From: Pseudomonas sp. ADAK18
GTDB lineage: Bacteria > Pseudomonadota > Gammaproteobacteria > Pseudomonadales > Pseudomonadaceae
Assembly (NCBI RefSeq): GCF_012935695.1
Contig: NZ_CP052859.1
Location: forward strand, 6,365,001-6,429,000
Reading direction: 5' to 3'
DNA: 64,000 nucleotides
The translations under genes and the position numbers were made by a program. Of this stretch, positions 29,625-39,877 are shown one piece after another. Numbering within the stretch: the first letter of the stretch is position 1; each line of letters opens with the position of its first letter. The notes beneath the pieces were generated by a model. It did no database searches. It saw only the letters and a program-made list of their open reading frames with translations, and was not told the origin of the DNA.

Positions 29625-31232
29625 TCAGTGACGGAAGTGGCGCATGCCGGTGAAGACCATGGCGATGCCGGCTTCATCAGCGGCAGCAATCACTTCTGCA
29701 TCACGCATCGAGCCGCCTGGTTGGATCACCGCAGTAACGCCGGCCTTGGCCGCATTGTCCAGGCCGTCGCGGAACGGGAAGAACGCGTCCGATGCCATGA
29801 CCGAACCTTGCACCTGCAAACCGGCATGCTCAGCCTTGATCGCCGCAATGCGGGCCGAGTTCACGCGGCTCATCTGGCCAGCGCCGACACCGATGGTCTG
29901 GCGGTTCTTGGCGTAGACGATGGCGTTGGACTTAACGTACTTGGCGACTTTCCAGGCGAAGATCAGGTCGTTGATTTCCTGCTCGGTCGGTGCGCGCTTG
30001 GTCACAACTTTCAGGTCTTCGCTACCGATCATGCCGATGTCGCGGCTCTGTACCAGCAAGCCGCCATTGACGCGTTTGTAGTCCCAGGCAGCAGCACGGT
30101 CAGCCGACCACTCGCCGCAGGCCAGCAGACGCACGTTAGCTTTGGCGGCCACGATGGCACGGGCCTCTTCACTGACGCTTGGCGCAATGATTACTTCAAC
30201 GAATTGACGCTCAACGATGGCCTTGGCCGTTTCGGCGTCCAGTTCACGGTTGAAGGCGATGATCCCGCCAAACGCCGATTCGGTATCGGTGGCGTAGGCC
30301 AGTTCGTACGCCTGGCGGATACCGCCTTCAGCGTCCGGGCTCACCGCCACGCCGCACGGGTTGGCGTGCTTGACGATCACGCAGGCCGGCTTGACGAAGC
30401 TCTTCACACATTCCAGTGCGGCGTCGGTGTCGGCCACGTTGTTGTAGGACAGCTCTTTGCCTTGCAGTTGGGTCGCGGTGGCGATGCCTACTTCGGCAGG
30501 CTTGGCTTCCACGTAGAACGCCGCGCTCTGGTGCGGGTTCTCGCCGTAGCGCATTTCCTGGGCCTTGATGAACTGGCTGTTGAAGGTGCGCGGGAACTGG
30601 CTGCGACCTTCAGTGCTCAGGGTTTCAGCCGCCTGGTTCACGGTGCCCATGTAGTTGGCGATCATGCCGTCGTAGGCAGCAGTGTGTTCGAAGGCCTTGA
30701 GCATCAGGTCGAAGCGCTGGGCGTAGGTCAGGCCGCCGGCTTTCAGGCTTTCCAGTACGTTGGCGTAATCGCTGGCGTTAACCACGATGGCCACGTCTTT
30801 GTGGTTCTTGGCCGCCGAGCGAACCATGGTCGGGCCGCCGATATCGATGTTTTCGATAGCGGTCGGCAGGTCGCAGCCAGGCTTAGAGATCGTTGCTTCG
30901 AACGGGTAGAGGTTAACGGCCACCAGGTCGATCGGCTTGATGCCGTGTTCGGTCATGATGGCGTCGTCGATACCGCGACGACCGAGGATCCCGCCGTGGA
31001 TTTTCGGGTGCAGGGTCTTGACCCGACCGTCCATCATTTCTGCGAAACCGGTGTAGTCCGCGACCTCTACTGCGGCTACGCCGTTGTCCTGCAGCAGCTT
31101 GAAGGTCCCGCCGGTGGAGAGAATCTCCACGCCCAGGGCTTCCAGCTCCCGGGCAAATTCGAGGATCCCGGTCTTGTCGGAGACGCTGATCAAGGCACGG
31201 CGGATCGGCAGGCGGGTAGTCTGGTCGGTCAT
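29625..31232 (-). CDS. purH: Bifunctional AICAR formyltransferase / IMP cyclohydrolase
   Basis: 535 aa from [20 protein letters not shown], the usual length. The MGS-like cyclohydrolase domain ([20 protein letters not shown]) is followed by the AICARFT domain ([54 protein letters not shown]). It performs the last two steps to IMP. fis lies upstream with its terminator in between. Confidence 0.98.
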   Translation of the reverse strand: MTDQTTRLPIRRALISVSDKTGILEFARELEALGVEILSTGGTFKLLQDNGVAAVEVADYTGFAEMMDGRVKTLHPKIHGGILGRRGIDDAIMTEHGIKPIDLVAVNLYPFEATISKPGCDLPTAIENIDIGGPTMVRSAAKNHKDVAIVVNASDYANVLESLKAGGLTYAQRFDLMLKAFEHTAAYDGMIANYMGTVNQAAETLSTEGRSQFPRTFNSQFIKAQEMRYGENPHQSAAFYVEAKPAEVGIATATQLQGKELSYNNVADTDAALECVKSFVKPACVIVKHANPCGVAVSPDAEGGIRQAYELAYATDTESAFGGIIAFNRELDAETAKAIVERQFVEVIIAPSVSEEARAIVAAKANVRLLACGEWSADRAAAWDYKRVNGGLLVQSRDIGMIGSEDLKVVTKRAPTEQEINDLIFAWKVAKYVKSNAIVYAKNRQTIGVGAGQMSRVNSARIAAIKAEHAGLQVQGSVMASDAFFPFRDGLDNAAKAGVTAVIQPGGSMRDAEVIAAADEAGIAMVFTGMRHFRH

Positions 31233-31263
31233 CTCAATTTCCATCAAAAGCAAAGGAGTCAGC

Positions 31264-31297
31264 AAAAAAGGCGACCGGTTTTACGCGGGCGCCTTTC
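31264..31297 (-). terminator. Rho-independent terminator of fis
   Basis: On the minus strand AAAGGCG and CGCCTTT arms enclose a loop that contains a second CCGCG/CCGG pairing, and the 3' arm runs into TTTTTT. It lies 16 bases after the fis stop. Confidence 0.8.
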
Positions 31298-31313
31298 TGG
31301 TTTGATTGAATGC

Positions 31314-31634
31314 TTACAGCAAATCGTACTGCTTGAGCTTTTTGCGCAAGGTGCCCCGGTTGAGGCCCAGCAGCTCACTGGCTTTGGTCTGGTTGCCCTT
31401 GACGTAGTTCATCACGCTTTCGAGCAAGGGCGCCTCGACTTCGGAGAGCACCAGGTTGTACACGTCCGTGACGGCAGCGCCCTCAAGGTGGGCGAAATAA
31501 TTGTGCAGCGCCTTCTCGACACTCCCGCGAAGGGTCTGGCCTTCTTCGCTCGGCGTGTTGAGGTGCTGTTTCAAATTGACGTTGTCGCTCACGGGTGTCG
31601 TTCCACTCACTAAAGTCTCGGTCATCATCGTCAT
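31314..31634 (-). CDS. fis: Nucleoid protein Fis
   Basis: 106 aa. The C terminus [20 protein letters not shown] is the Fis helix-turn-helix, and [12 protein letters not shown] is its dimer helix. It bends DNA and regulates stable RNA and many other promoters in fast growth. Its ATG overlaps the dusB stop by 4 bases, the classical dusB-fis operon. Confidence 0.97.
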   Translation of the reverse strand: MTMMTETLVSGTTPVSDNVNLKQHLNTPSEEGQTLRGSVEKALHNYFAHLEGAAVTDVYNLVLSEVEAPLLESVMNYVKGNQTKASELLGLNRGTLRKKLKQYDLL

Positions 31635-32644
31635 GCGGCCACCCCTTCTCCGTCCCCTGTCCCCAGGCTCTTTTCACGCTCGCTGAAATACTCTCGAACG
31701 GTGGCGACCTGTGCTTGCGTATCATCCAAACGATTGAAGTGGGCGCGAAATTCCCTGGCGCCCGGCAAGGTTGCGAGATACCAGCCGACATGCTTGCGAG
31801 CAATGCGTACTCCCATCACGTCTCCGTAGAAGGCGTGCAGGGCGGCCAGATGCTCTAGCAGAATACGTTCCACCTCGATCAACTCCGGTGCCGGCAAGGT
31901 TTCGCCGGTACGCAGAAAATGCTCGATCTCACGAAAAATCCATGGCCGCCCTTGGGCTGCCCGGCCAATCAACAGGCCGTCGGCGCCGGTCGCGTGCAGT
32001 ACGCGCCGGGCTTTCTCGGCCGAGTCGATGTCGCCGTTGGCAAAGACCGGAATCGACACTGCCTGCTTGATCGCGGCAATGGTGTCGTACTCGGCTTCAC
32101 CGGTATAAAGGTCGGCGCGGGTGCGGCCATGCACTGCCAGCGCTGTAATGCCCGCCTGTTCGGCGATCTTCGCCACCGTCAGGCCATTCTTGTTCTCCCG
32201 GTCCCAGCCGGTGCGAATCTTCAGGGTGACCGGCACATCCACTGCAGCGACAACGGCATGCAGGATCTCGCTCACCAGTGCTTCATCCTTGAGCAAAGCA
32301 GAACCGGCGGCCTTGTTGCAGACTTTTTTTGCCGGACAGCCCATGTTGATATCAATAATCTGCGCCCCCAACTCGACGTTGGCCCGGGCCGCATCCGCCA
32401 GCATCTGCGCGTCACCGCCGGCGATCTGTACCGAGCGGGGCTCGGGATCACCTTCGTGGATCATGCGCATCCGCGATTTGCGGGTGTTCCACAAGCTCAT
32501 GTCGCTGGTGACCATTTCCGAGACTACAAGGCCTGCTCCCAATCGCTTGCAAAGCTGACGAAAGGGCTGGTCGGTGACGCCCGCCATGGGGGCGAGAATC
32601 AAGCCGTTGTGCAATGTGTATGGGCCGATGCGTACCGCCGACAT
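31631..32644 (-). CDS. dusB: tRNA-dihydrouridine synthase B
   Basis: 337 aa. [20 protein letters not shown], the catalytic-cysteine block [20 protein letters not shown], and [20 protein letters not shown] are DusB marks. It is an FMN enzyme reducing U17 of tRNA. It is the promoter-proximal gene of dusB-fis; the 185 bases upstream contain no gene. Confidence 0.97.
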   Translation of the reverse strand: MSAVRIGPYTLHNGLILAPMAGVTDQPFRQLCKRLGAGLVVSEMVTSDMSLWNTRKSRMRMIHEGDPEPRSVQIAGGDAQMLADAARANVELGAQIIDINMGCPAKKVCNKAAGSALLKDEALVSEILHAVVAAVDVPVTLKIRTGWDRENKNGLTVAKIAEQAGITALAVHGRTRADLYTGEAEYDTIAAIKQAVSIPVFANGDIDSAEKARRVLHATGADGLLIGRAAQGRPWIFREIEHFLRTGETLPAPELIEVERILLEHLAALHAFYGDVMGVRIARKHVGWYLATLPGAREFRAHFNRLDDTQAQVATVREYFSEREKSLGTGDGEGVAA

Positions 32645-32829
32645 AGGACTTCCCTGTTGTGGGGCCGGATCATTAGAGTTCGAAAAAGGGTTGGCATGAT
32701 ACCCGCTCTCGATGACTGGATAAAGGCTGAATTGGATAAAATCTGAACAGTTATTTTCTTATCGCCGCCAGTTTGGTCGCGGACGGCGCAGTCAATAATC
32801 CGCCGTCAAACCTCAACGCCTGAACCGAT

Positions 32830-34044
32830 TCACTCGGGGGAGTGGAAACTCAGGCTGTAATTCACGGCCTTGTTGCCCGGGTCGAGGATGTCCAGGGCGA
32901 TGTGAATGGGGGTCTGGGACGGCATCTCGGTCTGGCCTGCCAGTTCGCCGTTGAGGTACTCGGCGGGCTTGAAGCGCCGGCTGGCGATCAGGTTTCCGTT
33001 GAGGTCGGCGAAGCGCAGTTCCAGCAACGGAAAAGGCTGGGAGAAGGTTGCGCGGTTATAGATGATCGCGTCCACTACCAGCGCACCGCTGAACTCCGGG
33101 TGGCTACGCACCACCAGGTTGCTGCTCTTGATGTGGGCGATGTCGACCCGTGATGGCACGGTGCAGCCTACTTTCGGGCACAGTTCCTGGAACCAGGGGC
33201 GATAGGCATCCTGGCGTGCCAGGTCATCGAATTGATAAGCGACGTACTGGCCCGCCAGGCCTGCGGCGGCCAGGAGTACCAACAAGCCCCAGAACAGGCG
33301 GCCACCCCAGCCCGAAGGACGTTTCTGGGCATAGAGATGCAGCGGATCATCTTCCAGGTCCTGGAGCATTTCATCATGGGCACTGGTGTCGCGGCGAGCA
33401 CGTTTGCGGCGTGGCTGTTCAGGTTCCGGTTCGATGCTGACGGGCGTTACAGGAGGGTCACGTTCGTCATCGGCATGCTCGGCGTGAAGTACAGGCTCGT
33501 CTGGCTCTTCGACGGTACTGAACGACATCGATGGCTCGGTACGCTTGGCTTTGCCGGCAGCCGGTGTTGCCGGTTCAGGCTCGTCGTCTGTCGATTTTAT
33601 GGCCTGAGCCCGTTCGTCGGGTGTGTCGCTGAATAGGCTGGCGGCCCATTGTTCTTCTTCGGCCTTGGCCGAGTCACGGGTTGCGCTGAGGGCGTCTTCC
33701 TTTTGCCGGCGATCGGTGCCCGGCGGCTGGGTGTGTTGAATCTCCCGGCGTTCAAGCTTGGCCAGCTCTTCATCGAGGTCCAGGTTATCCAGGTCCAGCT
33801 CTTCGGCACTCCATTGCTTTTGGCTGATGGCGCGCGGTGGCTCAGGTATCGGTTCTGCTGCTGCGGGCGCTTGAGGTGCAGGCGCTGCGGGGCTGGCATG
33901 TTGTTCCAGCAACTGGCGGGCAGCATTGAACGTTTGCAGGCACGCGCCACAGCGAACCACGCCGCGGGCCACGCTCAGTTGAGCGTGGTTGACACGAAAG
34001 CGCGCTTGGCAATGCGGGCACTGGGTGACGAAACTGTCGGTCAT
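32830..34044 (-). CDS. Zinc-ribbon and DUF3426 membrane protein
   Basis: 404 aa. The N terminus is an MJ0042-type zinc ribbon (CPHCQARFRV and CGACLQTFNA, two CxxC pairs). A long acidic, Pro/Glu-rich linker (about 50-235) follows, then one membrane helix (GGRLFWGLLVLLAAAGLAGQ) and a DUF3426 C-terminal domain that would lie in the periplasm. The function is unknown. The position between prmA and dusB matches PA4851. Confidence 0.88.
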   Translation of the reverse strand: MTDSFVTQCPHCQARFRVNHAQLSVARGVVRCGACLQTFNAARQLLEQHASPAAPAPQAPAAAEPIPEPPRAISQKQWSAEELDLDNLDLDEELAKLERREIQHTQPPGTDRRQKEDALSATRDSAKAEEEQWAASLFSDTPDERAQAIKSTDDEPEPATPAAGKAKRTEPSMSFSTVEEPDEPVLHAEHADDERDPPVTPVSIEPEPEQPRRKRARRDTSAHDEMLQDLEDDPLHLYAQKRPSGWGGRLFWGLLVLLAAAGLAGQYVAYQFDDLARQDAYRPWFQELCPKVGCTVPSRVDIAHIKSSNLVVRSHPEFSGALVVDAIIYNRATFSQPFPLLELRFADLNGNLIASRRFKPAEYLNGELAGQTEMPSQTPIHIALDILDPGNKAVNYSLSFHSPE

Positions 34045-34074
34045 GCGGCCATCCGATTCATGCAGGCGCTCATT

Positions 34075-34953
34075 CTAGCGCCGACGACCGCTGATGCGTA
34101 CCCAGCCATCACGGTTGGCGATCGGATCCAGCTCGAAATCCTTGGCGTAGGCGGCGGCGACGTCTTCGCCTTGCTCGGCGAGGATCCCCGACAACGCCAG
34201 GCGGCCACCTGGCTTGACCAGGCTGGACAGTTGCGGCGCCAGCGAGACCAGCGGCCCGGCGAGAATGTTGGCAACCAGCACGTCGGCCTGCACTTGAGGC
34301 AGTTGCTCTGGCAGGTACAGCGGGAATTTGTCTTCCGGGATGTTGTTGCGCCCGGCGTTATCGCGGGAAGCTTCCAGGGCTTGCACGTCGATATCGGTAC
34401 CGACAGCTTCGTTGGCGCCCAGCAGCAGGGCGGCGATGGCCAGAATCCCCGAGCCGCAGCCGAAGTCCAGTACGTTGCAATTTTGCAGGTCCTGGCCGTC
34501 GAGCCATTCCAGGCACAGGGCGGTGGTCGGGTGAGTGCCGGTGCCGAAGGCCAGGCCCGGGTCCAGCAACAGGTTTACCGCGTCAGGCTCGGGAGCGGCG
34601 TGCCAGCTTGGCACGATCCACAGGCGCTGGCCGAAACGCATGGGCTGGAAGTTGTCCATCCAGCTGCGTTCCCAATCCTGGTCTTCGATGATTTCGCTGT
34701 GGTGCTCGGGCAGCGGGCTGCCGGTGAGCAGTTCCATGTGGGCCAGGACGCTGGCGGCATCGGTGCCGTCTTCGAACAGGGCCAGCAGATGGGTGTGGGA
34801 CCACAGCGGGGTGGTGTTCAGTTCCGGCTCGAAGATCGGCTGGTCTTCGGCGTCCATGAAGGTCACCGACACGGCGCCAACTTCAAGGAACGCGTCTTCG
34901 TAGGTTTCGGCTTGTTCTGGGCTGATGGCGAGACGGACTTGCAGCCAAGGCAT
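34075..34953 (-). CDS. prmA: Ribosomal protein L11 methyltransferase
   Basis: 292 aa from [20 protein letters not shown]. The longer frame upstream is REP translation. The SAM motif is [20 protein letters not shown], preceded by [20 protein letters not shown], the PrmA signature. It trimethylates L11. It lies 30 bases upstream of the zinc-ribbon gene. Confidence 0.97.
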   Translation of the reverse strand: MPWLQVRLAISPEQAETYEDAFLEVGAVSVTFMDAEDQPIFEPELNTTPLWSHTHLLALFEDGTDAASVLAHMELLTGSPLPEHHSEIIEDQDWERSWMDNFQPMRFGQRLWIVPSWHAAPEPDAVNLLLDPGLAFGTGTHPTTALCLEWLDGQDLQNCNVLDFGCGSGILAIAALLLGANEAVGTDIDVQALEASRDNAGRNNIPEDKFPLYLPEQLPQVQADVLVANILAGPLVSLAPQLSSLVKPGGRLALSGILAEQGEDVAAAYAKDFELDPIANRDGWVRISGRRR

Positions 34954-35074
34954 GGCGGGCACCTTTGAAAATATGAGTGTGCAGCCGGGTGAGGCTGTGA
35001 AAGCGCGCAAGTTTACGCGAGCGAGGGACAGAAGACGACACCGTTGGATACACGGGTGTCGAATCTGGGCTAGT

Positions 35075-35179
35075 TGTAGCCGCTGTCGAGGTACGAGGCT
35101 GCGATGGGCTGCGTAGCGGCCCCAAGGACGCATCGCAGAGAGGCTACAGCCGCCATCGCGGGCAAGCCCGGCTCCCACA
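35075..35179. repeat. Composite REP-like palindrome
   Basis: TGTAGCCGCTGTCGAGG, GGCTGCGATGGGCTGCG and matching inverted pieces (CGCATCGCAG, GGCTACAGCC) are nested. They end in a single GTGGGAGC-family arm (GGGCAAGCCCGGCTCCCACA). It resembles the composite at 49763-49949. It lies in the 298-base gap between accC and prmA, which also holds the accC terminator and no gene. Confidence 0.7.
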
Positions 35180-35212
35180 TTGTGTGGTGGTGTTTTCAAG
35201 ATCCCATAAACA

Positions 35213-35238
35213 ACAAAGCCGCCCGAAGGCGGCTTTGT
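35213..35238 (-). terminator. Rho-independent terminator of accC
   Basis: ACAAAGCCGCC pairs perfectly with GGCGGCTTTGT around a four-base loop (CGAA forward, TTCG on the transcript). T-rich sequence follows on the minus strand. It is 13 bases beyond the accC stop. Confidence 0.88.
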
Positions 35239-35251
35239 CAGGGTGGAGCAC

Positions 35252-36610
35252 TTACTGATTAGCCAGCTTGTGTTCCAGGTAGTGAATATTCACACCACCT
35301 TCGCAGAACCCTTCATCGCGAACCAGATCCCGATGCAACGGGATGTTGGTCTTGATGCCGTCTACCACGATTTCGTCCAGGGCATTGCGCATGCGTGCCA
35401 TGGCTTCATCGCGAGTCGAGCCCCAAGTGATCAGCTTGCCGATCAGGGAGTCGTAGTTCGACGGAACCTTGTAGCCGCTGTACAGGTGCGAATCGACGCG
35501 AACGCCGTTGCCACCTGGTGCATGGAAATGCTTGACCATGCCTGGGCTTGGGATAAAGGTCTTCGGGTCTTCGGCGTTGATCCGGCACTCGAGCGAGTGG
35601 CCGTGGATCTTCACGTCATCCTGGGTAAACGACAGCGTGTTGCCAGCGGCGATGCTCAGCATCTCCTTGACGATGTCGATGCCCGTGACCATTTCCGATA
35701 CGGGGTGCTCTACCTGCACACGAGTGTTCATCTCGATGAAGTAGAAGCGGCCGTTCTCGTAGAGGAACTCGAAGGTGCCAGCACCACGGTAGTTAATGTC
35801 GATGCAGGCCTTGACGCAGCGCGCCAACACTTCGGCACGGGCAGTTTCATCCAGGCCCGGTGCCGGTGCTTCTTCAAGAACTTTCTGGTGACGACGTTGC
35901 AGCGAGCAGTCACGGTCGCCCAGGTGAATCGCGTGACCCTGGCCATCGGAAAGCACCTGGACTTCCACGTGACGTGGGTTGGTCAGGTATTTCTCGAGGT
36001 AGACCATCGGGTTGCTGAACCAGGCGCCCGCTTCTTCACGAGTCTGCTTGGCCGCTTCGATCAGGTCTTCTTCTTTATGCACAACGCGCATGCCGCGACC
36101 ACCGCCGCCGCCAGCGGCCTTGATGATCACCGGGTAACCGACTTCGCGACCAATGCGTAGAGCGGTTTCCGGGTCTTCAGGCAGTGGGCCGTCGGAACCT
36201 GGAACGGTTGGCACGCCGGCAGCGATCATGGCGTGCTTGGCCGATACCTTGTCGCCCATCAGGCGAATGGTGTCGGCTTTCGGGCCGATGAAGGCAAAAC
36301 CGGATTTTTCCACCTGTTCGGCGAAATCGGCGTTTTCCGCGAGGAAACCGTAGCCTGGGTGAATGGCGGTAGCGCCGGTCACTTCAGCCGCCGCGATGAT
36401 CGCCGGGATGTGCAGGTAAGACAGGTTGGCAGGGGCCGGGCCGATGCAAACTGTCTCGTCAGCCAGACCCAGGTGCATCAGCTCTTTGTCGGCAGTCGAG
36501 TACACCGCGACGGTCTTGATGCCCATTTCCTTGCAAGCGCGCAGGATCCGCAGGGCGATTTCGCCGCGGTTGGCGATCAGGACTTTTTCCAGCTTCGCAG
36601 GTTTCAACAT
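35252..36610 (-). CDS. accC: Acetyl-CoA carboxylase, biotin carboxylase subunit
   Basis: 452 aa from [20 protein letters not shown]. The ATP-grasp blocks [20 protein letters not shown] and [20 protein letters not shown] are diagnostic. It carboxylates biotin on AccB as the first step of fatty-acid synthesis. It is separated from accB by 17 bases on the same strand. Confidence 0.98.
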   Translation of the reverse strand: MLKPAKLEKVLIANRGEIALRILRACKEMGIKTVAVYSTADKELMHLGLADETVCIGPAPANLSYLHIPAIIAAAEVTGATAIHPGYGFLAENADFAEQVEKSGFAFIGPKADTIRLMGDKVSAKHAMIAAGVPTVPGSDGPLPEDPETALRIGREVGYPVIIKAAGGGGGRGMRVVHKEEDLIEAAKQTREEAGAWFSNPMVYLEKYLTNPRHVEVQVLSDGQGHAIHLGDRDCSLQRRHQKVLEEAPAPGLDETARAEVLARCVKACIDINYRGAGTFEFLYENGRFYFIEMNTRVQVEHPVSEMVTGIDIVKEMLSIAAGNTLSFTQDDVKIHGHSLECRINAEDPKTFIPSPGMVKHFHAPGGNGVRVDSHLYSGYKVPSNYDSLIGKLITWGSTRDEAMARMRNALDEIVVDGIKTNIPLHRDLVRDEGFCEGGVNIHYLEHKLANQ

Positions 36611-36627
36611 CGTTGGCTCTCCGCGGT

Positions 36628-37083
36628 TCAAACGATGGTGAACAGCGGTTGGTCGAATTCAACCGGCTGACCGTTTTCTACCAGGATGGATTCGATCACA
36701 CCGGCTTTTTCAGCTTGGATGTGGTTCATCATCTTCATCGCTTCAACGATACAGATGGTGTCGCCCACTTTGACGGTCTGGCCGATTTCAACAAAGGCTG
36801 GCGAGGTCGGTGCCGGGGTGCGGTAGAAAGTACCGACCATAGGCGACTTGACCACAAAACCATTCAGTTTCGGAGCAGCAGGGGCTTCGGCAACGGTCGC
36901 AACCGGAGCGGCAGCCACTGGCGCAGGCGCCGGAGCTTGCATCTGTGGTGCATAGAACTGTTGGGCCGGGGTCTTGCTGTGACGGCTGATCCGTACGGAT
37001 TCCTCGCCTTCCTTGATCTCCAGCTCGTCGATACCGGACTCTTCCAGCAGTTCGATCAACTTCTTAACTTTACGGATATCCAT
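36628..37083 (-). CDS. accB: Acetyl-CoA carboxylase biotin carboxyl carrier protein
   Basis: 151 aa: helical N terminus, an Ala/Pro linker ([20 protein letters not shown]), then the biotinyl domain with the thumb and biotinylation site [25 protein letters not shown] is 9 bases upstream of the ATG. aroQ lies just upstream. Confidence 0.98.
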   Translation of the reverse strand: MDIRKVKKLIELLEESGIDELEIKEGEESVRISRHSKTPAQQFYAPQMQAPAPAPVAAAPVATVAEAPAAPKLNGFVVKSPMVGTFYRTPAPTSPAFVEIGQTVKVGDTICIVEAMKMMNHIQAEKAGVIESILVENGQPVEFDQPLFTIV

Positions 37084-37108
37084 GAATCATCAACTCCCAA
37101 AGGGTCGG

Positions 37109-37564
37109 TCAGGGGCGCTTGGCCGTGTCTTCAAGCTGTTCCAGGGCGGCCTCCAGGGCCAGTCGATAACCGCTGGCGCCAAGGCCGCAGATCACTCCTA
37201 CCGCAACGTCGGAGAAGTAAGAGTGATGGCGGAAAGGTTCGCGTTTGTGCACGTTCGATAAATGCACTTCGATGAATGGGATGCTCACCGCCAGCAGCGC
37301 GTCACGTAATGCAACGCTTGTATGCGTAAAAGCGGCGGGATTGATCAGGATGAAGTCCACACCTTCGCCGCGCGCGGCGTGGATGCGATCAATCAATTCG
37401 TACTCGGCATTGCTTTGCAGGTAGAGCAAATGGTGGCCGGCATCACGGGCCCGTCGCTCCAGATCAAGGTTGATCTGCTCGAGGGTAACTGCACCGTAAA
37501 CGCCCGGTTCGCGGGTGCCAAGCAGGTTCAGGTTGGGTCCGTGCAGAACCAGTAAGGTCGCCAT
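37109..37564 (-). CDS. aroQ: Type II 3-dehydroquinate dehydratase
   Basis: 151 aa. The start [20 protein letters not shown] (active-site Tyr region) and [20 protein letters not shown] plus [20 protein letters not shown] are invariant type II blocks. It works in the shikimate pathway. The order aroQ-accB-accC is conserved in pseudomonads. Confidence 0.98.
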   Translation of the reverse strand: MATLLVLHGPNLNLLGTREPGVYGAVTLEQINLDLERRARDAGHHLLYLQSNAEYELIDRIHAARGEGVDFILINPAAFTHTSVALRDALLAVSIPFIEVHLSNVHKREPFRHHSYFSDVAVGVICGLGASGYRLALEAALEQLEDTAKRP

Positions 37565-37684
37565 CGGCTGTTCCTAGTTATTAGTGTGGGTACGGCAGAA
37601 CCCGGCGACTATGCCGCAAAGCCTTTGTGACTGTCCAGTTCTATGCAGTAGGCAGCACGATTAGCGAGGATTGCGCAAAATATG

Positions 37685-37708
37685 TGACCGGCTCGCTAAA
37701 TCCGGTCA
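37685..37708 (-). promoter_or_regulatory. Palindrome upstream of aroQ-accB-accC
   Basis: TGACCGG-N10-CCGGTCA is a perfect 7+7 inverted repeat 121-144 bases upstream of the aroQ ATG, inside the 297-base gap to the chemoreceptor gene. It could bind a regulator of the operon; no known motif comes to mind. The rest of the gap holds the REP doublet and no gene. Confidence 0.4.
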
Positions 37709-37743
37709 TGGGTAATACGGTCTTGAAGACAGCACTGGTTCCA

Positions 37744-37832
37744 CGTGGGAGCTGGCTTGCCTGCGATAGCGGTGTATCAGGTTGTAAATCTGCCACTGAG
37801 GTACCGCTATCGCAGGCAAGCCAGCTCCCACA
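37744..37832. repeat. REP doublet, GTGGGAGCTGGC family
   Basis: CGTGGGAGCTGGCTTGCCTG and an inverted arm ending GCCAGCTCCCACA, with an extra CGATAGCGGT/ACCGCTATCG pairing in the spacer, make a long near-perfect hairpin. Confidence 0.85.
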
Positions 37833-37861
37833 TTTTGATCTCCATAAGGCGGAAGATCGAG

Positions 37862-39823
37862 TCAGACACGAAAGGCCTGCACCGCCGTATTGAGTTGCCC
37901 GCCGAGCACCAGCAGGTGTTCACCCTGACTACGCCCCTGACCAATGCGCAGCAGATTATCCTCACCCAGTTGGTGAATCCGCTCACTGTTATCGCGAATT
38001 TCACTGACAGCACCGCTCTGCTGGGCGGTGACATCAGCAATACGTACGGCGGTGTCGGAAATGGTCTGGATCGCTCCGACGATTTCATCCAGCGCCCCGT
38101 CAGCTGCCTGGGCTTGCTGGGCGGTGGCTTCGGCATGCTCGACTTGAGCACGCATGCCTTCCACCGATTGCCTGGCAGCCGTTTGCAAGCTGGCGATCAG
38201 GGCCTGGATTTCGGCGGTGGCGCCGGCGGTGCGCTGGGCCAGGGAGCGGACTTCATCGGCGACCACGGCAAACCCGCGGCCGGCTTCACCCGCCCGGGCC
38301 GCTTCGATGGCGGCATTGAGGGCCAGCAGGTTGGTCTGGTCGGCAATCGAGCGGATCACTGTCAGTACACCGCCGATGGTGGCGGATTCTTCGGCCAGTT
38401 TCTCGATCATCTGCGCATTACCCTGCACTTCGCCTACCAATGCGTGCAATCCGGTCAGGCTCAGGCCGATCACACGTTGGCCCTGTTCCACCGCCTGCCC
38501 GGCACTGCGGCTGGCCCCGGCGGCCTGGCTGGCGTCGCCCGCCACTTGCTGAATAGTGGCTTCCAGCTCCCCCAGCGAGTCGCGGATTTGCGCGGTATCG
38601 CCGGCCTGCCGCTCGGCACCGTCGTGCAGCCCGCTGCTCAACTCGGCCAAGGTTCGGCTACTGCCGGCCACTTGCTCGGCGTTGTCTCTGATGGTGCCCA
38701 CCAGAGCCACCAGATAGGCACGCAGGCGATTGAGCGACTCTTCAATATCGTGCAACTCGCGATTGGTAGCGCCCAGAGCGATAGGCTGGCTGAAATCGCC
38801 TTCGGCCCAGGTCGACAGCGCCGGCGCCAGGTTGGTCAGAACCCGGGCCAGGCGTCGCTGTAATGTGTCGATCAGCAGTGCGATCAGCAGAATCAAACCG
38901 ATCATTACCCCCTGTATCACCCGCACTTCGCCTTGGATTTGCCCGTGTTGGGCGCGTACCACGGGCTCCAACCCCGCGATGGCTTGCTGCACGGTGTCGA
39001 TTTTCAGGTGCGTAGCGCTGGCCAGGTCTGCCCGCTGGCGGATTTGTTCGCGGGTGCGCTTGAGTTCCGCCGGGTAGCGGGTCAGCAGGCTGTTGAGTTC
39101 ACGTTTGAGGTCGACGCCGGAGTCCTGGGCGACGGTCTTTTCGGTGTTTTCCAGGCCCATCAGTGCCGAGAAGTCATCGGTGTTGGATTCGGTGTTGGCG
39201 GTCACGCCCAGCAATGGCAGTTGCTCAAGCAGTTCGGCCTGGCTACGAATATTGGCCACTTCCCGCTCGACATCGTCGGCCAGCTCGCTGCGCCCGCTGC
39301 TGACCAGCTTGTCCCGGGCCAGGGACAGTTTGGCCAGATGCTGGGACGCTGCGAGCAAGGGCGGCAGATAACGTGCGGCGTCAGGTGAATTGACCCCGCT
39401 GGCGTATTGGCTGAGTTGTTCCAGATTCGCCCCCAACTCCCGCTCGGCTTGCAGCAGCAACGCTTGCGGGTCGCCCGCCAGCTTGCCGGCAGCCAGCAGG
39501 TCGGTCTTGCTGAAGCTATCGAGGTCGACAAGGCTGGGCCGCAGGTTTTGCGCCAGGTCGGCTGGCAGTTCGTCCAGATGTTGCAACAGCCTTTCCAGGC
39601 TTTGGCTGGCGCTGCTCAAGCGCAGGGCATCGCCGCTGGCCAAGTAGTCGTCGATATTGCGCGCCGCCTGGTTCTGAAAGACCTGCGACAGGCCCAAGTA
39701 GCGTTCCATCAACAGGTAAGGTCGTTCCAGTGCCCGTTGCGACCACCAGAGCGTAGCGCCCAAGGCCAGGCAAACGGCGACCAGAAGAAGGGTGTTCAGG
39801 TTCGTCAGCAGCTTCAGGCGCAT
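37862..39823 (-). CDS. ctpL: Methyl-accepting chemotaxis protein, CtpL-like
   Basis: 653 aa from the ATG at 39823 (a TTG 12 bases upstream is possible). A membrane helix ([17 protein letters not shown]) precedes a periplasmic all-helical ligand domain of about 270 residues, the size of HBM-type sensors. Then come a second helix ([17 protein letters not shown]), HAMP and the signalling domain with the hairpin tip [20 protein letters not shown]. There is no C-terminal CheR pentapeptide. The position next to gcbA matches PA4844 (CtpL), reported for phosphate and aromatic taxis. The ligand here is not deducible. Confidence 0.85.
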   Translation of the reverse strand: MRLKLLTNLNTLLLVAVCLALGATLWWSQRALERPYLLMERYLGLSQVFQNQAARNIDDYLASGDALRLSSASQSLERLLQHLDELPADLAQNLRPSLVDLDSFSKTDLLAAGKLAGDPQALLLQAERELGANLEQLSQYASGVNSPDAARYLPPLLAASQHLAKLSLARDKLVSSGRSELADDVEREVANIRSQAELLEQLPLLGVTANTESNTDDFSALMGLENTEKTVAQDSGVDLKRELNSLLTRYPAELKRTREQIRQRADLASATHLKIDTVQQAIAGLEPVVRAQHGQIQGEVRVIQGVMIGLILLIALLIDTLQRRLARVLTNLAPALSTWAEGDFSQPIALGATNRELHDIEESLNRLRAYLVALVGTIRDNAEQVAGSSRTLAELSSGLHDGAERQAGDTAQIRDSLGELEATIQQVAGDASQAAGASRSAGQAVEQGQRVIGLSLTGLHALVGEVQGNAQMIEKLAEESATIGGVLTVIRSIADQTNLLALNAAIEAARAGEAGRGFAVVADEVRSLAQRTAGATAEIQALIASLQTAARQSVEGMRAQVEHAEATAQQAQAADGALDEIVGAIQTISDTAVRIADVTAQQSGAVSEIRDNSERIHQLGEDNLLRIGQGRSQGEHLLVLGGQLNTAVQAFRV

Positions 39824-39877
39824 GCGTGGTTTCAACCAACGGCTGTAGGATAAGCGCCTGAAGTTATTGCGTTTTCA

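Noticed and set aside
29628..31613. 661-aa plus-strand frame opposite purH and fis
   Set aside because: Antisense shadow of two certain genes; low-complexity Val/Gly/His content and no ribosome site.
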